Shown here one piece after another: positions 1 through 8,388 of a stretch of 32,757 bases of DNA. The translations under genes were made by a program, and so were the position numbers. Origin of the DNA: Flavobacterium sp. (GTDB lineage Bacteria > Bacteroidota > Bacteroidia > Flavobacteriales > Flavobacteriaceae); assembly GCF_030146175.1 (NCBI RefSeq), contig NZ_JASLCE010000085.1, forward strand, positions 1 through 32,757. Direction: 5' to 3'. Below the pieces are notes generated by a model that saw only the letters and a list, made by a program, of their open reading frames with translations, did no database searches and was not told the origin of the DNA. Within the stretch, counting starts at the first letter, position 1, and every line of letters begins with the position of its first letter.

Positions 1-45
1 ACCGGGAGTACTCCGAAAATCCCTAACAGAGTAGGAACAATTTAA
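1..45 (+). CDS. Possible 3' end of an upstream ORF cut by the window edge
   Basis: Frame 1 is open from the window edge and ends in TAA at 43-45, encoding TGSTPKIPNRVGTI. The stop lies 15 nt before the lanthipeptide precursor ATG, a spacing that would suit an upstream co-transcribed gene such as a second precursor. Fourteen codons are too few to identify anything, and an open frame this short is expected by chance. Treat it as a pointer to check the left flank only. Confidence 0.2.
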   Translation, partial: TGSTPKIPNRVGTI

Positions 46-60
46 TCAAACCAAAAAATT

Positions 61-240
61 ATGAAAACACAAAACGCAAACAACAAATTAGCCTTTAATG
101 CTTCTACCGTAACGGAATTAACAGATACACAAATGATGACTGTAGATGGAGCAACAACTGTACCATGTGTAGCTGTAGGTGTAGCTTCTATTGCGCTTAG
201 TTATAACATCACAAAAGATGTTTTTAAAAGAGCAGAATAA
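61..240 (+). CDS. Class I lanthipeptide precursor peptide, Bacteroidota type (59 aa)
   Basis: This is a 59-residue peptide. Its N-terminal half (KLAFNASTVTELTDTQMMTV, residues 9-28, then DGA) matches the leader pattern of Bacteroidota RiPP precursors: a LxFN motif, then TVTEL, then a double-glycine-like GA site at 30-31. Cleavage after Ala31 by the C39 exporter would release a 28-residue core with Thr32, Thr33, Cys36, Ser43, Ser47 and Thr51. Cys36 is the only Cys, so at most one lanthionine-type ring can form; Thr33-Val-Pro-Cys36 is spaced like nisin ring B. The gene is on the + strand, facing the biosynthetic operon, and ends just before a strong hairpin terminator. The upstream A-rich leader lacks a Shine-Dalgarno site, as is usual in this phylum. 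Function is inferred from the leader plus the adjacent LanB and C39 genes; the mature structure is unknown. Confidence 0.85.
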   Translation: MKTQNANNKLAFNASTVTELTDTQMMTVDGATTVPCVAVGVASIALSYNITKDVFKRAE

Positions 241-259
241 TCCCGAAATAGGGTAGATC

Positions 260-289
260 AATAAAAGGCTGTTTTTACGGCCTTTTATT
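260..289 (+). terminator. Hairpin terminator after the lanthipeptide precursor
   Basis: A perfect 10-bp stem (AATAAAAGGC at 260-269, GCCTTTTATT at 280-289) encloses a 10-nt loop and is followed by ATTTT. It begins 20 nt after the precursor stop codon. It probably ends the + strand precursor transcript before it runs into the convergent operon. Confidence 0.75.
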
Positions 290-421
290 ATTTTAGATAC
301 CTTCGGATTGAAACCGGTTCGAACAAAGGTATTCCGGTTTAAAAAGCACAATCAGAATCGTTTTGTTACATGGAATAGGGCAGAGATCGATTTGTTTTAC
401 CGGTATAAGAGAGAAATAAAG

Positions 422-466
422 CCAAACAAAAAGCGCCATTAGAAACTAATGACGCTTTTTGTTTGG
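422..466 (-). terminator. Long bidirectional hairpin ending the lanthipeptide biosynthetic operon
   Basis: The left arm (422-442) pairs with the right arm (446-466) over 21 positions with a single mismatch and a 3-nt loop. The outer part (CCAAACAAAAAGCG with CGCTTTTTGTTTGG) supplies T-rich tracts on both strands. It lies 13 nt past the stop codon of the minus-strand reductase gene, so it is mainly that operon's terminator. It could also back up the 260-289 terminator for + strand transcripts. Confidence 0.75.
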
Positions 467-479
467 AGGAAGGAAACGT

Positions 480-1568
480 TTACGAATAGATAAACGAAAC
501 TTTACCAAACTTATTTCCGTTGTTGTTATAGGTTTGATCCAGGAAATCTTTGATCGCATCATTGTCGGTAAAAGTACTGTCAATGACTAAAGGATGTGTT
601 TCAAACTTTTGCAATCCGTTACGTAAATCATCGCCACTTCCCAAACAGTTTCCGATTAATTGTACATTACGAGTCATTAAACTGGCAATTAAAAGCGTTA
701 GATTGGTTTTTTCTACGGTAGTAATCTTTTCTACCGACTGGTTGTAAATGCCGCAGGTTAAATAGCGCGCATTAAGGTTTAAATAGTCGGATAACGGAAC
801 CAGATACGTATCGGAAAACGCATCTAAAACAACATCAAAATACAGGTTTTGCGGTAATTGGTTCTCATTAAAGCTAAAAACATCCTTTATAAACGGAAAA
901 TGATTCGTTACGCTTTCAACATTCTTACCGGAGTAGGACAAACCATATACATTGCAATCCAGGTCTCTTAAAAGATTTAAAAAGAAAAAAGCGGTATTCG
1001 AGGTTATGGAAGTAACCAAAACATTGTCACCCGGTTTAATATTGGCTCTTCGGATCATAGACATGGCCGTTTGTGTACCAATACCGATTCCGCCGGCCTG
1101 TTCGGAAGTAATTCCTTCCGGTATTTTAATTAGTTTTCCCTGATTGTAAATTTCAAATTCCCGACTGGCATGGTTGGAAGGAATTCCCGGAAACGAATCG
1201 TTCTCCGGAAACGGATAAAAACTGTTACTGATTACCCGGTCACCTATTGCAAATGCAGTGACGTTTTTCCCGATTTTTTCGACTACGCCACAAAAATCGG
1301 AACCAATCGGATAATAGGTTTCCTGATCGAGCGATTCGATTTTTCTCCAGGCATTTTCAATCACACCCAAATCGCGATAATTAAGTGAAAAACTTAGTTT
1401 TCGGACTAATACGGCATTTTGATGGGCGTCGGAATCTTCATCGAGTTCCGGTTTATTGCCTATAACAAGGCCAATAGGAATCTGAAGATTATCAATAGAA
1501 AACAGATGCCTTTTTTGGGCATCTGTTTTTTCGAATAATGAAGGGCTTAATACGGCTAAGGATCTCAT
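480..1568 (-). CDS. Medium-chain (quinone-oxidoreductase-like) dehydrogenase, candidate LanJ-type dehydroamino acid reductase (362 aa)
   Basis: MDR-superfamily signatures are visible: NYRDL (63-67) where zinc alcohol dehydrogenases carry a Cys ligand, GSDFCGVV (89-96), GDRV (109-112), a GIGTQTAM helix (162-169), then the start of a Rossmann domain. The missing N-terminal Cys ligand and missing structural Cys cluster place it with the zinc-independent quinone-oxidoreductase side of the family. The nucleotide-binding loop is unusual: TSITSNTA (186-193) replaces the common glycine-rich AxxGxxG. The gene starts 3 nt after the LanB stop, so it is the last gene of the lanthipeptide operon. Characterised LanJ_A enzymes such as LtnJ are MDR proteins that reduce dehydroalanine to D-Ala in class I/II lanthipeptides. 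By context this protein may do the same, but an unrelated NADPH-dependent enoyl reductase cannot be excluded. Confidence 0.7.
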   Translation of the reverse strand: MRSLAVLSPSLFEKTDAQKRHLFSIDNLQIPIGLVIGNKPELDEDSDAHQNAVLVRKLSFSLNYRDLGVIENAWRKIESLDQETYYPIGSDFCGVVEKIGKNVTAFAIGDRVISNSFYPFPENDSFPGIPSNHASREFEIYNQGKLIKIPEGITSEQAGGIGIGTQTAMSMIRRANIKPGDNVLVTSITSNTAFFFLNLLRDLDCNVYGLSYSGKNVESVTNHFPFIKDVFSFNENQLPQNLYFDVVLDAFSDTYLVPLSDYLNLNARYLTCGIYNQSVEKITTVEKTNLTLLIASLMTRNVQLIGNCLGSGDDLRNGLQKFETHPLVIDSTFTDNDAIKDFLDQTYNNNGNKFGKVSFIYS

Positions 1569-1571
1569 AGT

Positions 1572-4500
1572 TTATAGGATTTCAACTTGTTTGGATTCGG
1601 TTTTGGCTTTCGAGGTGTACAGTTGTTTGCTGTAATAACGGTACAGATAATCGTAAACAACCATTTCATGTACCCGTTGTTTGGCAATAAACACCCGGTT
1701 ACAAATCATATGCAGGTAACTCAAGGCTATAGAACCAAAAGAGGTTGGCAGTTGTTGCGTTTGTGCCAGTTCCTGCAAACGTTTGGCCACCGCATTGTTT
1801 TTAACCGAACGCTCTTTAAGCACATCCCATATCGGCGCATACATTTCGTCGGTTAAGGATTCGTCCATAAACAACTCAATATCGCGTTCGTTTTTAGTAA
1901 ACATTTCGTTAATCTGCTTGTTCAGATCGCCCGCTCCGGAACGGTTAAATTCGTTTCCGAAACTCGTTTTGGCAACTTTAAGCATTTCAATTCGGTCTTT
2001 TAAGCTAAATCCAAGATCTTCCAACAAGAAATGCATCGATAACAGACAGAATTTCCAACGGATTTTTTCACCTTGATCCCCTTCGATCATATCGGCAAAA
2101 CGCAGTGTACATTCGCTATCGTGATGGAACAAACTTTCGGTTTCGGCAATCGCCAAATGACCGTAGCGTTGTAATTCTCTCAGATAGGTATCCGTTTGCG
2201 TTTTCCAGATGATATTGTTCTTTTCAAACGGTTGTATGTGTTCTTTAATAATATTGATACATTCCGTAAAATGGTGTTTGTCGTTTAGTAATACACGGAA
2301 ACGCAAATGATGACCAGAGGCATCCTGATAACGGATAAAAAACCATTTTTGAATCAGATTTTTGGATTCCAGTTCGGCTACAATCGGATTGATCGCTCTG
2401 TTTAAAAGCTCTTCACCGGCTCTTTCACCACAATAGAATTTGTAGTACAACCATTCCTCACCAATGGAGAACGATGGTGTCACCGTGCTATTGTCAAGAG
2501 GAGTGCCTTCCTGAAGCGATTTGGCTTTATAAGCCGAAACTATTTCGGTGTGTTTATTATTGGTTTCTTTTTTTACTTCAGCATTTTTAAAAGCCGAAAC
2601 GATAAACTCATTACAGTAATTTTCCGTTACGGTATCTTCTTGAAACAAAAACTCTTTTAGCTGGATAAAACGCTCTCCTTTTAGCATTAAAGTAAAGACT
2701 TTACAGCTTAGATCGTTGGTGAAGTTTACAACTACTTCGTTATCGCCCTGAACAAAAGCAACGATATTCGGGATTTTTCGCTCGCTTTGGAAAGCGCGTA
2801 CCGTATCGATAATAGTATCCTCTTTTAGGGAAGTTAGGAATTTAATATCTTTTTCTGATAAATTCCATGTGGCTCTCGACAATAGAATATCGTTATAAGA
2901 CAACCTTGGAAGGAAGCTAAAATCATTCTGTAATTCACCCCATGTAAATCCGATACCGGAAGAATCCTGGTTTTGTAAATCGCAAAGGAAATGATAAATC
3001 GGAAGTGCATTGGCACTGTAATTATGTGCATTTCCTAATCGGGGAATGATTTCTTTGCCCAATCTTTTAGAACGTAGGATAATGCGGTTGTTTTTTACGG
3101 AGATATACAAATCCTCTACCGCTATCTGATGTTCCAGATCCAGTGATGAACTTCCCAAATACGGAATTTCATAATCCCTTTGGAAACCGCGATACAGGAT
3201 ATTTCCGGTACGCGCTTGCGGTAGGTGAATAATTTCTGCAATAATTTTATCCGGATGTAATGCTTTTTCTCTTTCGGAGATTTCATCACAAAGCGACATA
3301 ATATTTTCATTCAGGTGTCCGAAACGACCGATAAGACCATTGGCCGAAGGACCGGCAACCGAAGTCAAAGCGATTTTTTCGTCGTTATTTTCATGGAACA
3401 GATTAAAGAAAACCGAAAAACTATCGGGATATAAACGTTCTTTTTCGTCAAACTGATTAATCTCTTCATCCGTTAGGGAAATACTGCTGGCACCGATTTG
3501 GGTAGCCTGAACCAGTTTTTGGAACAGAAAAGCTCTTTCCGGACTAATATTTACCTGTTTGTAGTTGGAATAATTTGGAATAATATTTAATTCGTCAACC
3601 AAAGGCGTTTTGGCACCGGATTGTTTTCCGTAACCAATTCCCACATCCGGATCTAAAACCTTGATCAATGGTTGTTCGTATTCTTCATAGCGCTCCGCAA
3701 ATTTTCGTTTAAACTCTTTTAGATTGCTTTTCTCATGTAGCGGTTGTAATTTATTCAGAGCCGTTACACCGTTACGCAGCTTTTTTAGTATTTTATTGCT
3801 CAGACTCGCATCCGGTAATGTTCTGTAACCGTCTACCTGAAATAATTTAGACTCATCTACTTCGTCCAATTCTTGGTTTAACATGGTATAGATTTCTCGG
3901 TATTTTTCAGGATCATTAAAAACATTTTCGTCCAGATTGCTGATCTTTTCTTTTAAAGTAAGGATAAGTTCCAGAATTACCTGTGCTTCATGGAATGCAA
4001 AACGATCTTCTTTAAATTTAGCGATTAACGTTTCGAAATAATCGGCGCCGGTTAATGTAAATTCCAGTTCGCTTACCAAAAACTGACTGTCGATAATGGT
4101 ATTGATAAAAGCGAGTGCATCTTTTTCGGTGATTTCATCCGAAATCAGGTGTTGTGCCAATTCGGAAATAGTCGCTCCGTTGGCCGCTTTTTTCAGGACG
4201 ATGTCCAGATATTCGGTTGCCAGTACTTCCGAAATTTTATGAAGTCGGGCGTTCTTTTTAAAATAATATTCCACATAACGGAACTTGTCGAAAACGGTAT
4301 AAACAGAAGTATTCGGAAAATACTGCAATACCGAGCGTATTGCGTTTTCTTTTGTAATAATCGGCATAAAACTACCCAAAAAATACATATCGTATTTGGT
4401 ATAACGACTAATCGCCGCTTTTTCGAAATCGATTTTGGTTTCCGCTCCCATATCGATAGCCGACACATGGGCAAACATACCAAAAGGAGTACATCGGTTG

Positions 4501-4745
4501 GACATTCGAGAGGTATATTTGTAAAGAGAACCTTTTAGGTTTTTTAGATCACTTTCGTCTTGGAAAGCCTCACCTTGTTCCCATAATTCGAAAGCCTTGT
4601 AAATACTCGGCGATCCGATAAACAGTGCTTCACGGTTTTTAGGGTTTTTAAAAATGTCCTGAATCATTTCCCAGGTAATATCCATTTTTTTTGGCTCAAG
4701 TGGCGTTCTGACGATAGCTTTAGCAGCAAAAGAATAATTTTTCAT
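1572..4745 (-). CDS. lanB: Lanthipeptide dehydratase LanB, full-length with fused elimination domain (1057 aa)
   Basis: LanB enzymes dehydrate Ser/Thr in precursor cores by glutamyl-tRNA-dependent glutamylation followed by glutamate elimination. The N-terminus reads MKNYSFAAKAIVRTPL, and RMSNRCTPFGMF (residues 80-91) is the hallmark of the Lant_dehydr_N domain. From about residue 763 the C-terminal SpaB_C/thiopeptide-type domain begins (EEWLYYKFYC, then WFFIRYQDASGHHLRFR). Near the end SYLHMICNRVF carries a His (about 1012) that probably corresponds to the elimination-domain His of NisB. Both halves are in one chain of normal NisB-like length, unlike split LanB systems. An in-frame GTG at 4787 would add 14 residues and overlap the exporter gene by 22 nt; I chose the ATG at 4745 because family members begin with this YSF..RTPL segment. 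It sits between the exporter (20 nt upstream) and the reductase (3 nt downstream). Confidence 0.93.
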   Translation of the reverse strand: MKNYSFAAKAIVRTPLEPKKMDITWEMIQDIFKNPKNREALFIGSPSIYKAFELWEQGEAFQDESDLKNLKGSLYKYTSRMSNRCTPFGMFAHVSAIDMGAETKIDFEKAAISRYTKYDMYFLGSFMPIITKENAIRSVLQYFPNTSVYTVFDKFRYVEYYFKKNARLHKISEVLATEYLDIVLKKAANGATISELAQHLISDEITEKDALAFINTIIDSQFLVSELEFTLTGADYFETLIAKFKEDRFAFHEAQVILELILTLKEKISNLDENVFNDPEKYREIYTMLNQELDEVDESKLFQVDGYRTLPDASLSNKILKKLRNGVTALNKLQPLHEKSNLKEFKRKFAERYEEYEQPLIKVLDPDVGIGYGKQSGAKTPLVDELNIIPNYSNYKQVNISPERAFLFQKLVQATQIGASSISLTDEEINQFDEKERLYPDSFSVFFNLFHENNDEKIALTSVAGPSANGLIGRFGHLNENIMSLCDEISEREKALHPDKIIAEIIHLPQARTGNILYRGFQRDYEIPYLGSSSLDLEHQIAVEDLYISVKNNRIILRSKRLGKEIIPRLGNAHNYSANALPIYHFLCDLQNQDSSGIGFTWGELQNDFSFLPRLSYNDILLSRATWNLSEKDIKFLTSLKEDTIIDTVRAFQSERKIPNIVAFVQGDNEVVVNFTNDLSCKVFTLMLKGERFIQLKEFLFQEDTVTENYCNEFIVSAFKNAEVKKETNNKHTEIVSAYKAKSLQEGTPLDNSTVTPSFSIGEEWLYYKFYCGERAGEELLNRAINPIVAELESKNLIQKWFFIRYQDASGHHLRFRVLLNDKHHFTECINIIKEHIQPFEKNNIIWKTQTDTYLRELQRYGHLAIAETESLFHHDSECTLRFADMIEGDQGEKIRWKFCLLSMHFLLEDLGFSLKDRIEMLKVAKTSFGNEFNRSGAGDLNKQINEMFTKNERDIELFMDESLTDEMYAPIWDVLKERSVKNNAVAKRLQELAQTQQLPTSFGSIALSYLHMICNRVFIAKQRVHEMVVYDYLYRYYSKQLYTSKAKTESKQVEIL

Positions 4746-4765
4746 ACTATAGTTGGTTTGGGTTT

Positions 4766-6925
4766 TTAGTTTAAATTGTTTTGCCACATTTTGTAGTAGT
4801 AGCCTTTTTGGTTTAACAGATCCTCATGCGTTCCGTTTTCGATAAGTTCTCCTTTTTTAAAGGCCATGATAATATCGGCATTTTTTATAGAATGAAGCTT
4901 ATGTGCGATCACAATAATTGTTTTTCCCTGTTGGGATAAATCCTGGATTAAGCTTTTGATTACCAGTTCCGATTCGGAGTCTAATGCCGATGTTGCTTCG
5001 TCCAGAATGATCACTTCCGGATCTTTATATAAAGCTCTTGCAAAAGCGATTCGTTGCCGTTCTCCACCCGATAAATTGGCTCCGAATTCCCCAAGATAAG
5101 TGTCAAATCCATTTGGTAGTGATTCGATAAAATCGTAAGCACCTACTTTTTTACTCACATCGATTATACGCTCCATATCCGGATTTTGATCACCAATGGC
5201 AATATTCGAAATAATGGAACCGTCGAAAAGCTCTACATTTTGCGGTACAGTAGTGATCAATTTATTAATACTGTCTTTTGAAATATATTTCAGATCGTAA
5301 TTCCCAACAGAAATCTTACCGTCTGTCGGATGATAAATACTCTGAATCAGGGAAGCAATCGTACTTTTTCCGCTTCCACTTTCGCCGACGATAGCGGTGA
5401 ATTTGCCTCTTGGAATAGTAAGGTTGAGTTCTTTAAAGGTGTTTCTTCCGATCTCATACGAAAAGTCCACATTTTTAAATTCGATATCACCCAGATTGTT
5501 TTTGTTGAGGTTGATTGTCGCTTCGGTTTTTTCATTATCCAAATCCATAATACCAAACAAACGATCGGCTGCAATCATGGCATTTTGAATCTGAACATTG
5601 GTTCCGATTAATTGAGAAGCCGGTCCAGTAAAATAACCAATTACAGAATAGAAAGAGAATAATTCACCCGGTGTAATTTGTCCGTCGATAGCATAATGTG
5701 TACCGGCCCATAATAGGATAACGGTAAAAATACGGGAAACAAATTCCGTTGAAACTCTCGAAAAAATACTGTTAATACCGGAAGCATAAATACTTTTTAA
5801 AAGATCGATAAAGCGTAATTCGGTTTTGTTTTTGGAAAAATCTTCCAATGACAAACGTTTTACCGTTCCGATGTTTTTAATCGACTCGACCAATTGTGCT
5901 TCCAGAATGGCGTTTTTCTCCATCACCTGACGTTCTGCTTTTTTATTCAGGTTGTTGACAATAAAATAGATGATCACATAAACCGGAATGATTAACGAAA
6001 CGATCAGTGCCAGTTTCCAGTAATAGGTATACATAAAAATAAAAGAGAAAATTACGATCAGAATGTTTACCGAAACACTTAGCGCAGTTTCGTTGATCAA
6101 CAATCTGATTTTTACAGCATCTCCAATACGAGACATGATCTCTCCGATTCGCATCGTGTCGAAAAACTTTTGTGGCATGGTAAACAAATGTTTGTAATAC
6201 CCCAGAATTAAACGGGAATCCAATTGCTGACTAGTTTTAAGCAGGAAGAAATCCTTTAGCGCACCGAAGGTAAATTGGAGTAGGATACATCCCAAAACAA
6301 TAATACTCATCAGATTTAACAGGCTCTTATTTCCGCTAACCAATACAAAATCGGTTATTTTTTCGACATAAATAGACATGGAAAAGCCTAAGAGTGTGTA
6401 AATCACAGCACCGATAAAAGCCTGAATCAAAATATATTTATGCGGTTTTAAAAGGAAAGCAATACGTTTTAGGTTGGAAATTTTTTCGTTTCGTTCCTTG
6501 AAAATGTCTTCATCCGGAATCAGAATTAAATAATATTCGGTCGACATGCTTTTGAATTCTTCATGCGATTTTTTTTCAATTTTACCCGAAGCCGGATCCA
6601 TAAGTTGGATATACTTATCGGTCACCTTATAAATTACTACATAATGTGGGAATTCGTGTTCTTCGTGTTTGATAATCACATGAGCAATCGCCGGAAGCGG
6701 AATGTCTTTGATACTGTCAAAAGAAGCTTTTACACCTTTTGCAAGAAATCCCAGTTTAATTGCTGCTTCGCGTAATCCCAAAAGGGTAGTTCCTTTCTGG
6801 CTTGTACTGGCATATTGACGGATTCTTGAAATCGGTAAACTAAGGTTATAGTGTTCGGCAACCGAAGCCAGACAAGTGGCGCCGCAGTCGCTGTAGTCGT
6901 GTTGTTTTATGGCGATCTTACTCAT
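4766..6925 (-). CDS. lanT: Peptidase-containing ABC transporter (C39 bacteriocin-processing exporter, 719 aa)
   Basis: This inner-membrane exporter should cut the leader after its double-glycine-type site and pump the mature peptide out. The C39 peptidase domain (1-130) has the full catalytic set: oxyanion Gln8, Cys14 in SDCGATCL, His94 and Asp110. A six-helix transmembrane domain follows (about 160-440). The ATPase domain has Walker A GESGSGKST (514-522), signature LSGGERQ (618-624), Walker B VIILDEAT (638-645) and the switch His675. Length is normal for a PCAT. The start overlaps the end of the membrane-fusion gene by 8 nt, indicating translational coupling. Its natural substrate is presumably the 59-residue precursor, whose GA at 30-31 fits this protease class. 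Confidence 0.95.
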   Translation of the reverse strand: MSKIAIKQHDYSDCGATCLASVAEHYNLSLPISRIRQYASTSQKGTTLLGLREAAIKLGFLAKGVKASFDSIKDIPLPAIAHVIIKHEEHEFPHYVVIYKVTDKYIQLMDPASGKIEKKSHEEFKSMSTEYYLILIPDEDIFKERNEKISNLKRIAFLLKPHKYILIQAFIGAVIYTLLGFSMSIYVEKITDFVLVSGNKSLLNLMSIIVLGCILLQFTFGALKDFFLLKTSQQLDSRLILGYYKHLFTMPQKFFDTMRIGEIMSRIGDAVKIRLLINETALSVSVNILIVIFSFIFMYTYYWKLALIVSLIIPVYVIIYFIVNNLNKKAERQVMEKNAILEAQLVESIKNIGTVKRLSLEDFSKNKTELRFIDLLKSIYASGINSIFSRVSTEFVSRIFTVILLWAGTHYAIDGQITPGELFSFYSVIGYFTGPASQLIGTNVQIQNAMIAADRLFGIMDLDNEKTEATINLNKNNLGDIEFKNVDFSYEIGRNTFKELNLTIPRGKFTAIVGESGSGKSTIASLIQSIYHPTDGKISVGNYDLKYISKDSINKLITTVPQNVELFDGSIISNIAIGDQNPDMERIIDVSKKVGAYDFIESLPNGFDTYLGEFGANLSGGERQRIAFARALYKDPEVIILDEATSALDSESELVIKSLIQDLSQQGKTIIVIAHKLHSIKNADIIMAFKKGELIENGTHEDLLNQKGYYYKMWQNNLN

Positions 6926-8075
6926 TTCTAATACTGTTATAAGGGTTTAACCAATCTTCAATTTCATCAAATAATAATTGGAACATACTTCTTTTGGTTA
7001 GAAAGAAACGACTGGTAACGGTCATTCCTTTTTTCAGTTTTCCTTCCGAACCGTTTTTCAGATACAAACTTTTTTTAGCGATTGAACTTCTGATTCGGTA
7101 TACCGGTGTCTCACCGATAAAAATCACATCTTTTCCTATATCGATAATCTGTCCGGTTGCAAATCCCCATTGATTGGAGTTGTAGGCATCGACCTGATAT
7201 TTTACGTTTTCTCTTTCTTTGATATAGCCAATGTCGGATGGAGAAACAAAGGTTTCCACGATGATATCGCGATCCGGGGAGATTTCGGCAATCACACTTC
7301 CCGGAGTTATGGTACTTCCCTTGCTGATTCCCTGTACATTTAACAACTCGCCACTTATCGGAGCAATCAGTACATACGTTTTTTCTTCTTCACGCAATTG
7401 ATTGGAATTGGAGTGAATGTTGGTAACATTTTGAGAATATTCGGTTAGTTGCTTTTGCCACCCTAATTCGGCTTGCTTGATAATGTTTACCCGGTCGTTT
7501 TTAAGTTTGTTCAGATCGAGTAATGTTTTTTCATATTCGGCTTTGGCGATGATTTGTTTGTTATAAAGACGATCGGCACGGTCGAACTCCGTTTGGGACG
7601 TTTTAATGATAACATCGATATTATAAAGTTCCTGAGCGTGTTTCAGGTATTCCTTTTTGTATTGTTCCGTTTTAAGCGCGCCGTAATTTCTTTTTAAAAG
7701 CTGACGGAGATCGTTCATATAATCGCGGAATTCGTTGGTCTGAATATTGTTTAGACGTCCTTTTTCCTCAATAATTTTATGATCGATAATTAATAGGGTG
7801 TCGCCAGCCTCTACTTTTCGATTTTCTTCCAATTTTGAAAAAATTACGCGGCCACTGGCGGGAGCATATAAGGATGCTTTTTTCTCTTGTGGGATAATAT
7901 GACCTCTACTAGTGGTATATAAATCCACATATATAAATGGTAAAGCGATTACAGCACTAAACAGTGTTATAAATATGGCCCAAAAAATAACATTGGTTTT
8001 TTTGTTATGTTTTGCTATGTGATATTCTACAGTGCTTTTTAGAATATCTTCCGGGAAAATGTTCGGATCGTTCAT
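6918..8075 (-). CDS. HlyD-family membrane-fusion protein, partner of the C39 exporter (385 aa)
   Basis: The protein has a short cytoplasmic N-terminus and a single transmembrane helix (about 28-50). A biotinyl/lipoyl-like segment follows (SRGHIIPQEKKASLYAPASG, then LEENRKVEAGDTLLII), then a long helical hairpin (about 110-235), a second lipoyl half (VLIAPISGELLNVQGISKGS) and a beta-barrel C-terminus. This is the architecture of adaptors that bridge an inner-membrane ABC exporter to an outer-membrane channel. No TolC-like gene is present in the window, so a housekeeping channel is probably shared. It is the first gene of the biosynthetic operon. ATG at 8075 is preceded immediately by an in-frame GTG at 8078; ATG is the likelier start. 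Confidence 0.92.
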   Translation of the reverse strand: MNDPNIFPEDILKSTVEYHIAKHNKKTNVIFWAIFITLFSAVIALPFIYVDLYTTSRGHIIPQEKKASLYAPASGRVIFSKLEENRKVEAGDTLLIIDHKIIEEKGRLNNIQTNEFRDYMNDLRQLLKRNYGALKTEQYKKEYLKHAQELYNIDVIIKTSQTEFDRADRLYNKQIIAKAEYEKTLLDLNKLKNDRVNIIKQAELGWQKQLTEYSQNVTNIHSNSNQLREEEKTYVLIAPISGELLNVQGISKGSTITPGSVIAEISPDRDIIVETFVSPSDIGYIKERENVKYQVDAYNSNQWGFATGQIIDIGKDVIFIGETPVYRIRSSIAKKSLYLKNGSEGKLKKGMTVTSRFFLTKRSMFQLLFDEIEDWLNPYNSIRNE

Positions 8076-8388
8076 CACGCTATTATTTTTTAAAGGTTAG
8101 ACATAACTGACCTTTTTGGTTAAAAAATTCAGTATTCATGTGCTTGGGTTTTGATTCAAAACAACGAATAATATGTAGCGTGTACAAGTGAAGTAACCCG
8201 AAATTTATAAAAAATGACTGGTTTTTAAAGGTGTAAATTATTGATTTGCAATATTTTAATTCAAAATTGGTTTGAGGGAGACTCTTGAGGAGGCGTATGG
8301 TAAAAAAGGTAGCAATCCGTTCTTCCGAAGGGAAAAAAGAAGTAAAACAGCGCTGCTAAAAAAGGAATAAAAACGGTTTTTTGTCGAA
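8076..8388. other. Intergenic leader region upstream of the lanthipeptide operon
   Basis: About 310 bp lie between the DUF4421 stop and the start of the HlyD gene, and should hold the operon promoter. It is AT-rich with no convincing long ORF. On the minus strand I did not find an exact TAnnTTTG element at good spacing before 8075. The segment near 8297 on the + strand holds a 20-codon frame with a good ribosome site, listed under rejected items. No second precursor gene is visible on either strand. Confidence 0.5.

Noticed and set aside
118..351. 77-codon minus-strand frame across the precursor gene and terminator
   Set aside because: It is antisense to the clear lanthipeptide precursor, runs through its terminator hairpin, and encodes a Tyr/Cys-rich sequence without recognisable features.
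4746..4787. GTG start adding 14 residues to LanB
   Set aside because: It would overlap the exporter gene by 22 nt, and the added residues do not resemble family N-termini; the ATG at 4745 begins the conserved segment.
8297..8359. A 20-codon + strand frame (MVKKVAIRSSEGKKEVKQRC) preceded by GAGGAGG
   Set aside because: The ribosome site looks strong but this phylum seldom uses Shine-Dalgarno sites. The peptide has no RiPP leader motif and no promoter or terminator of its own, and a frame of this length is expected by chance.
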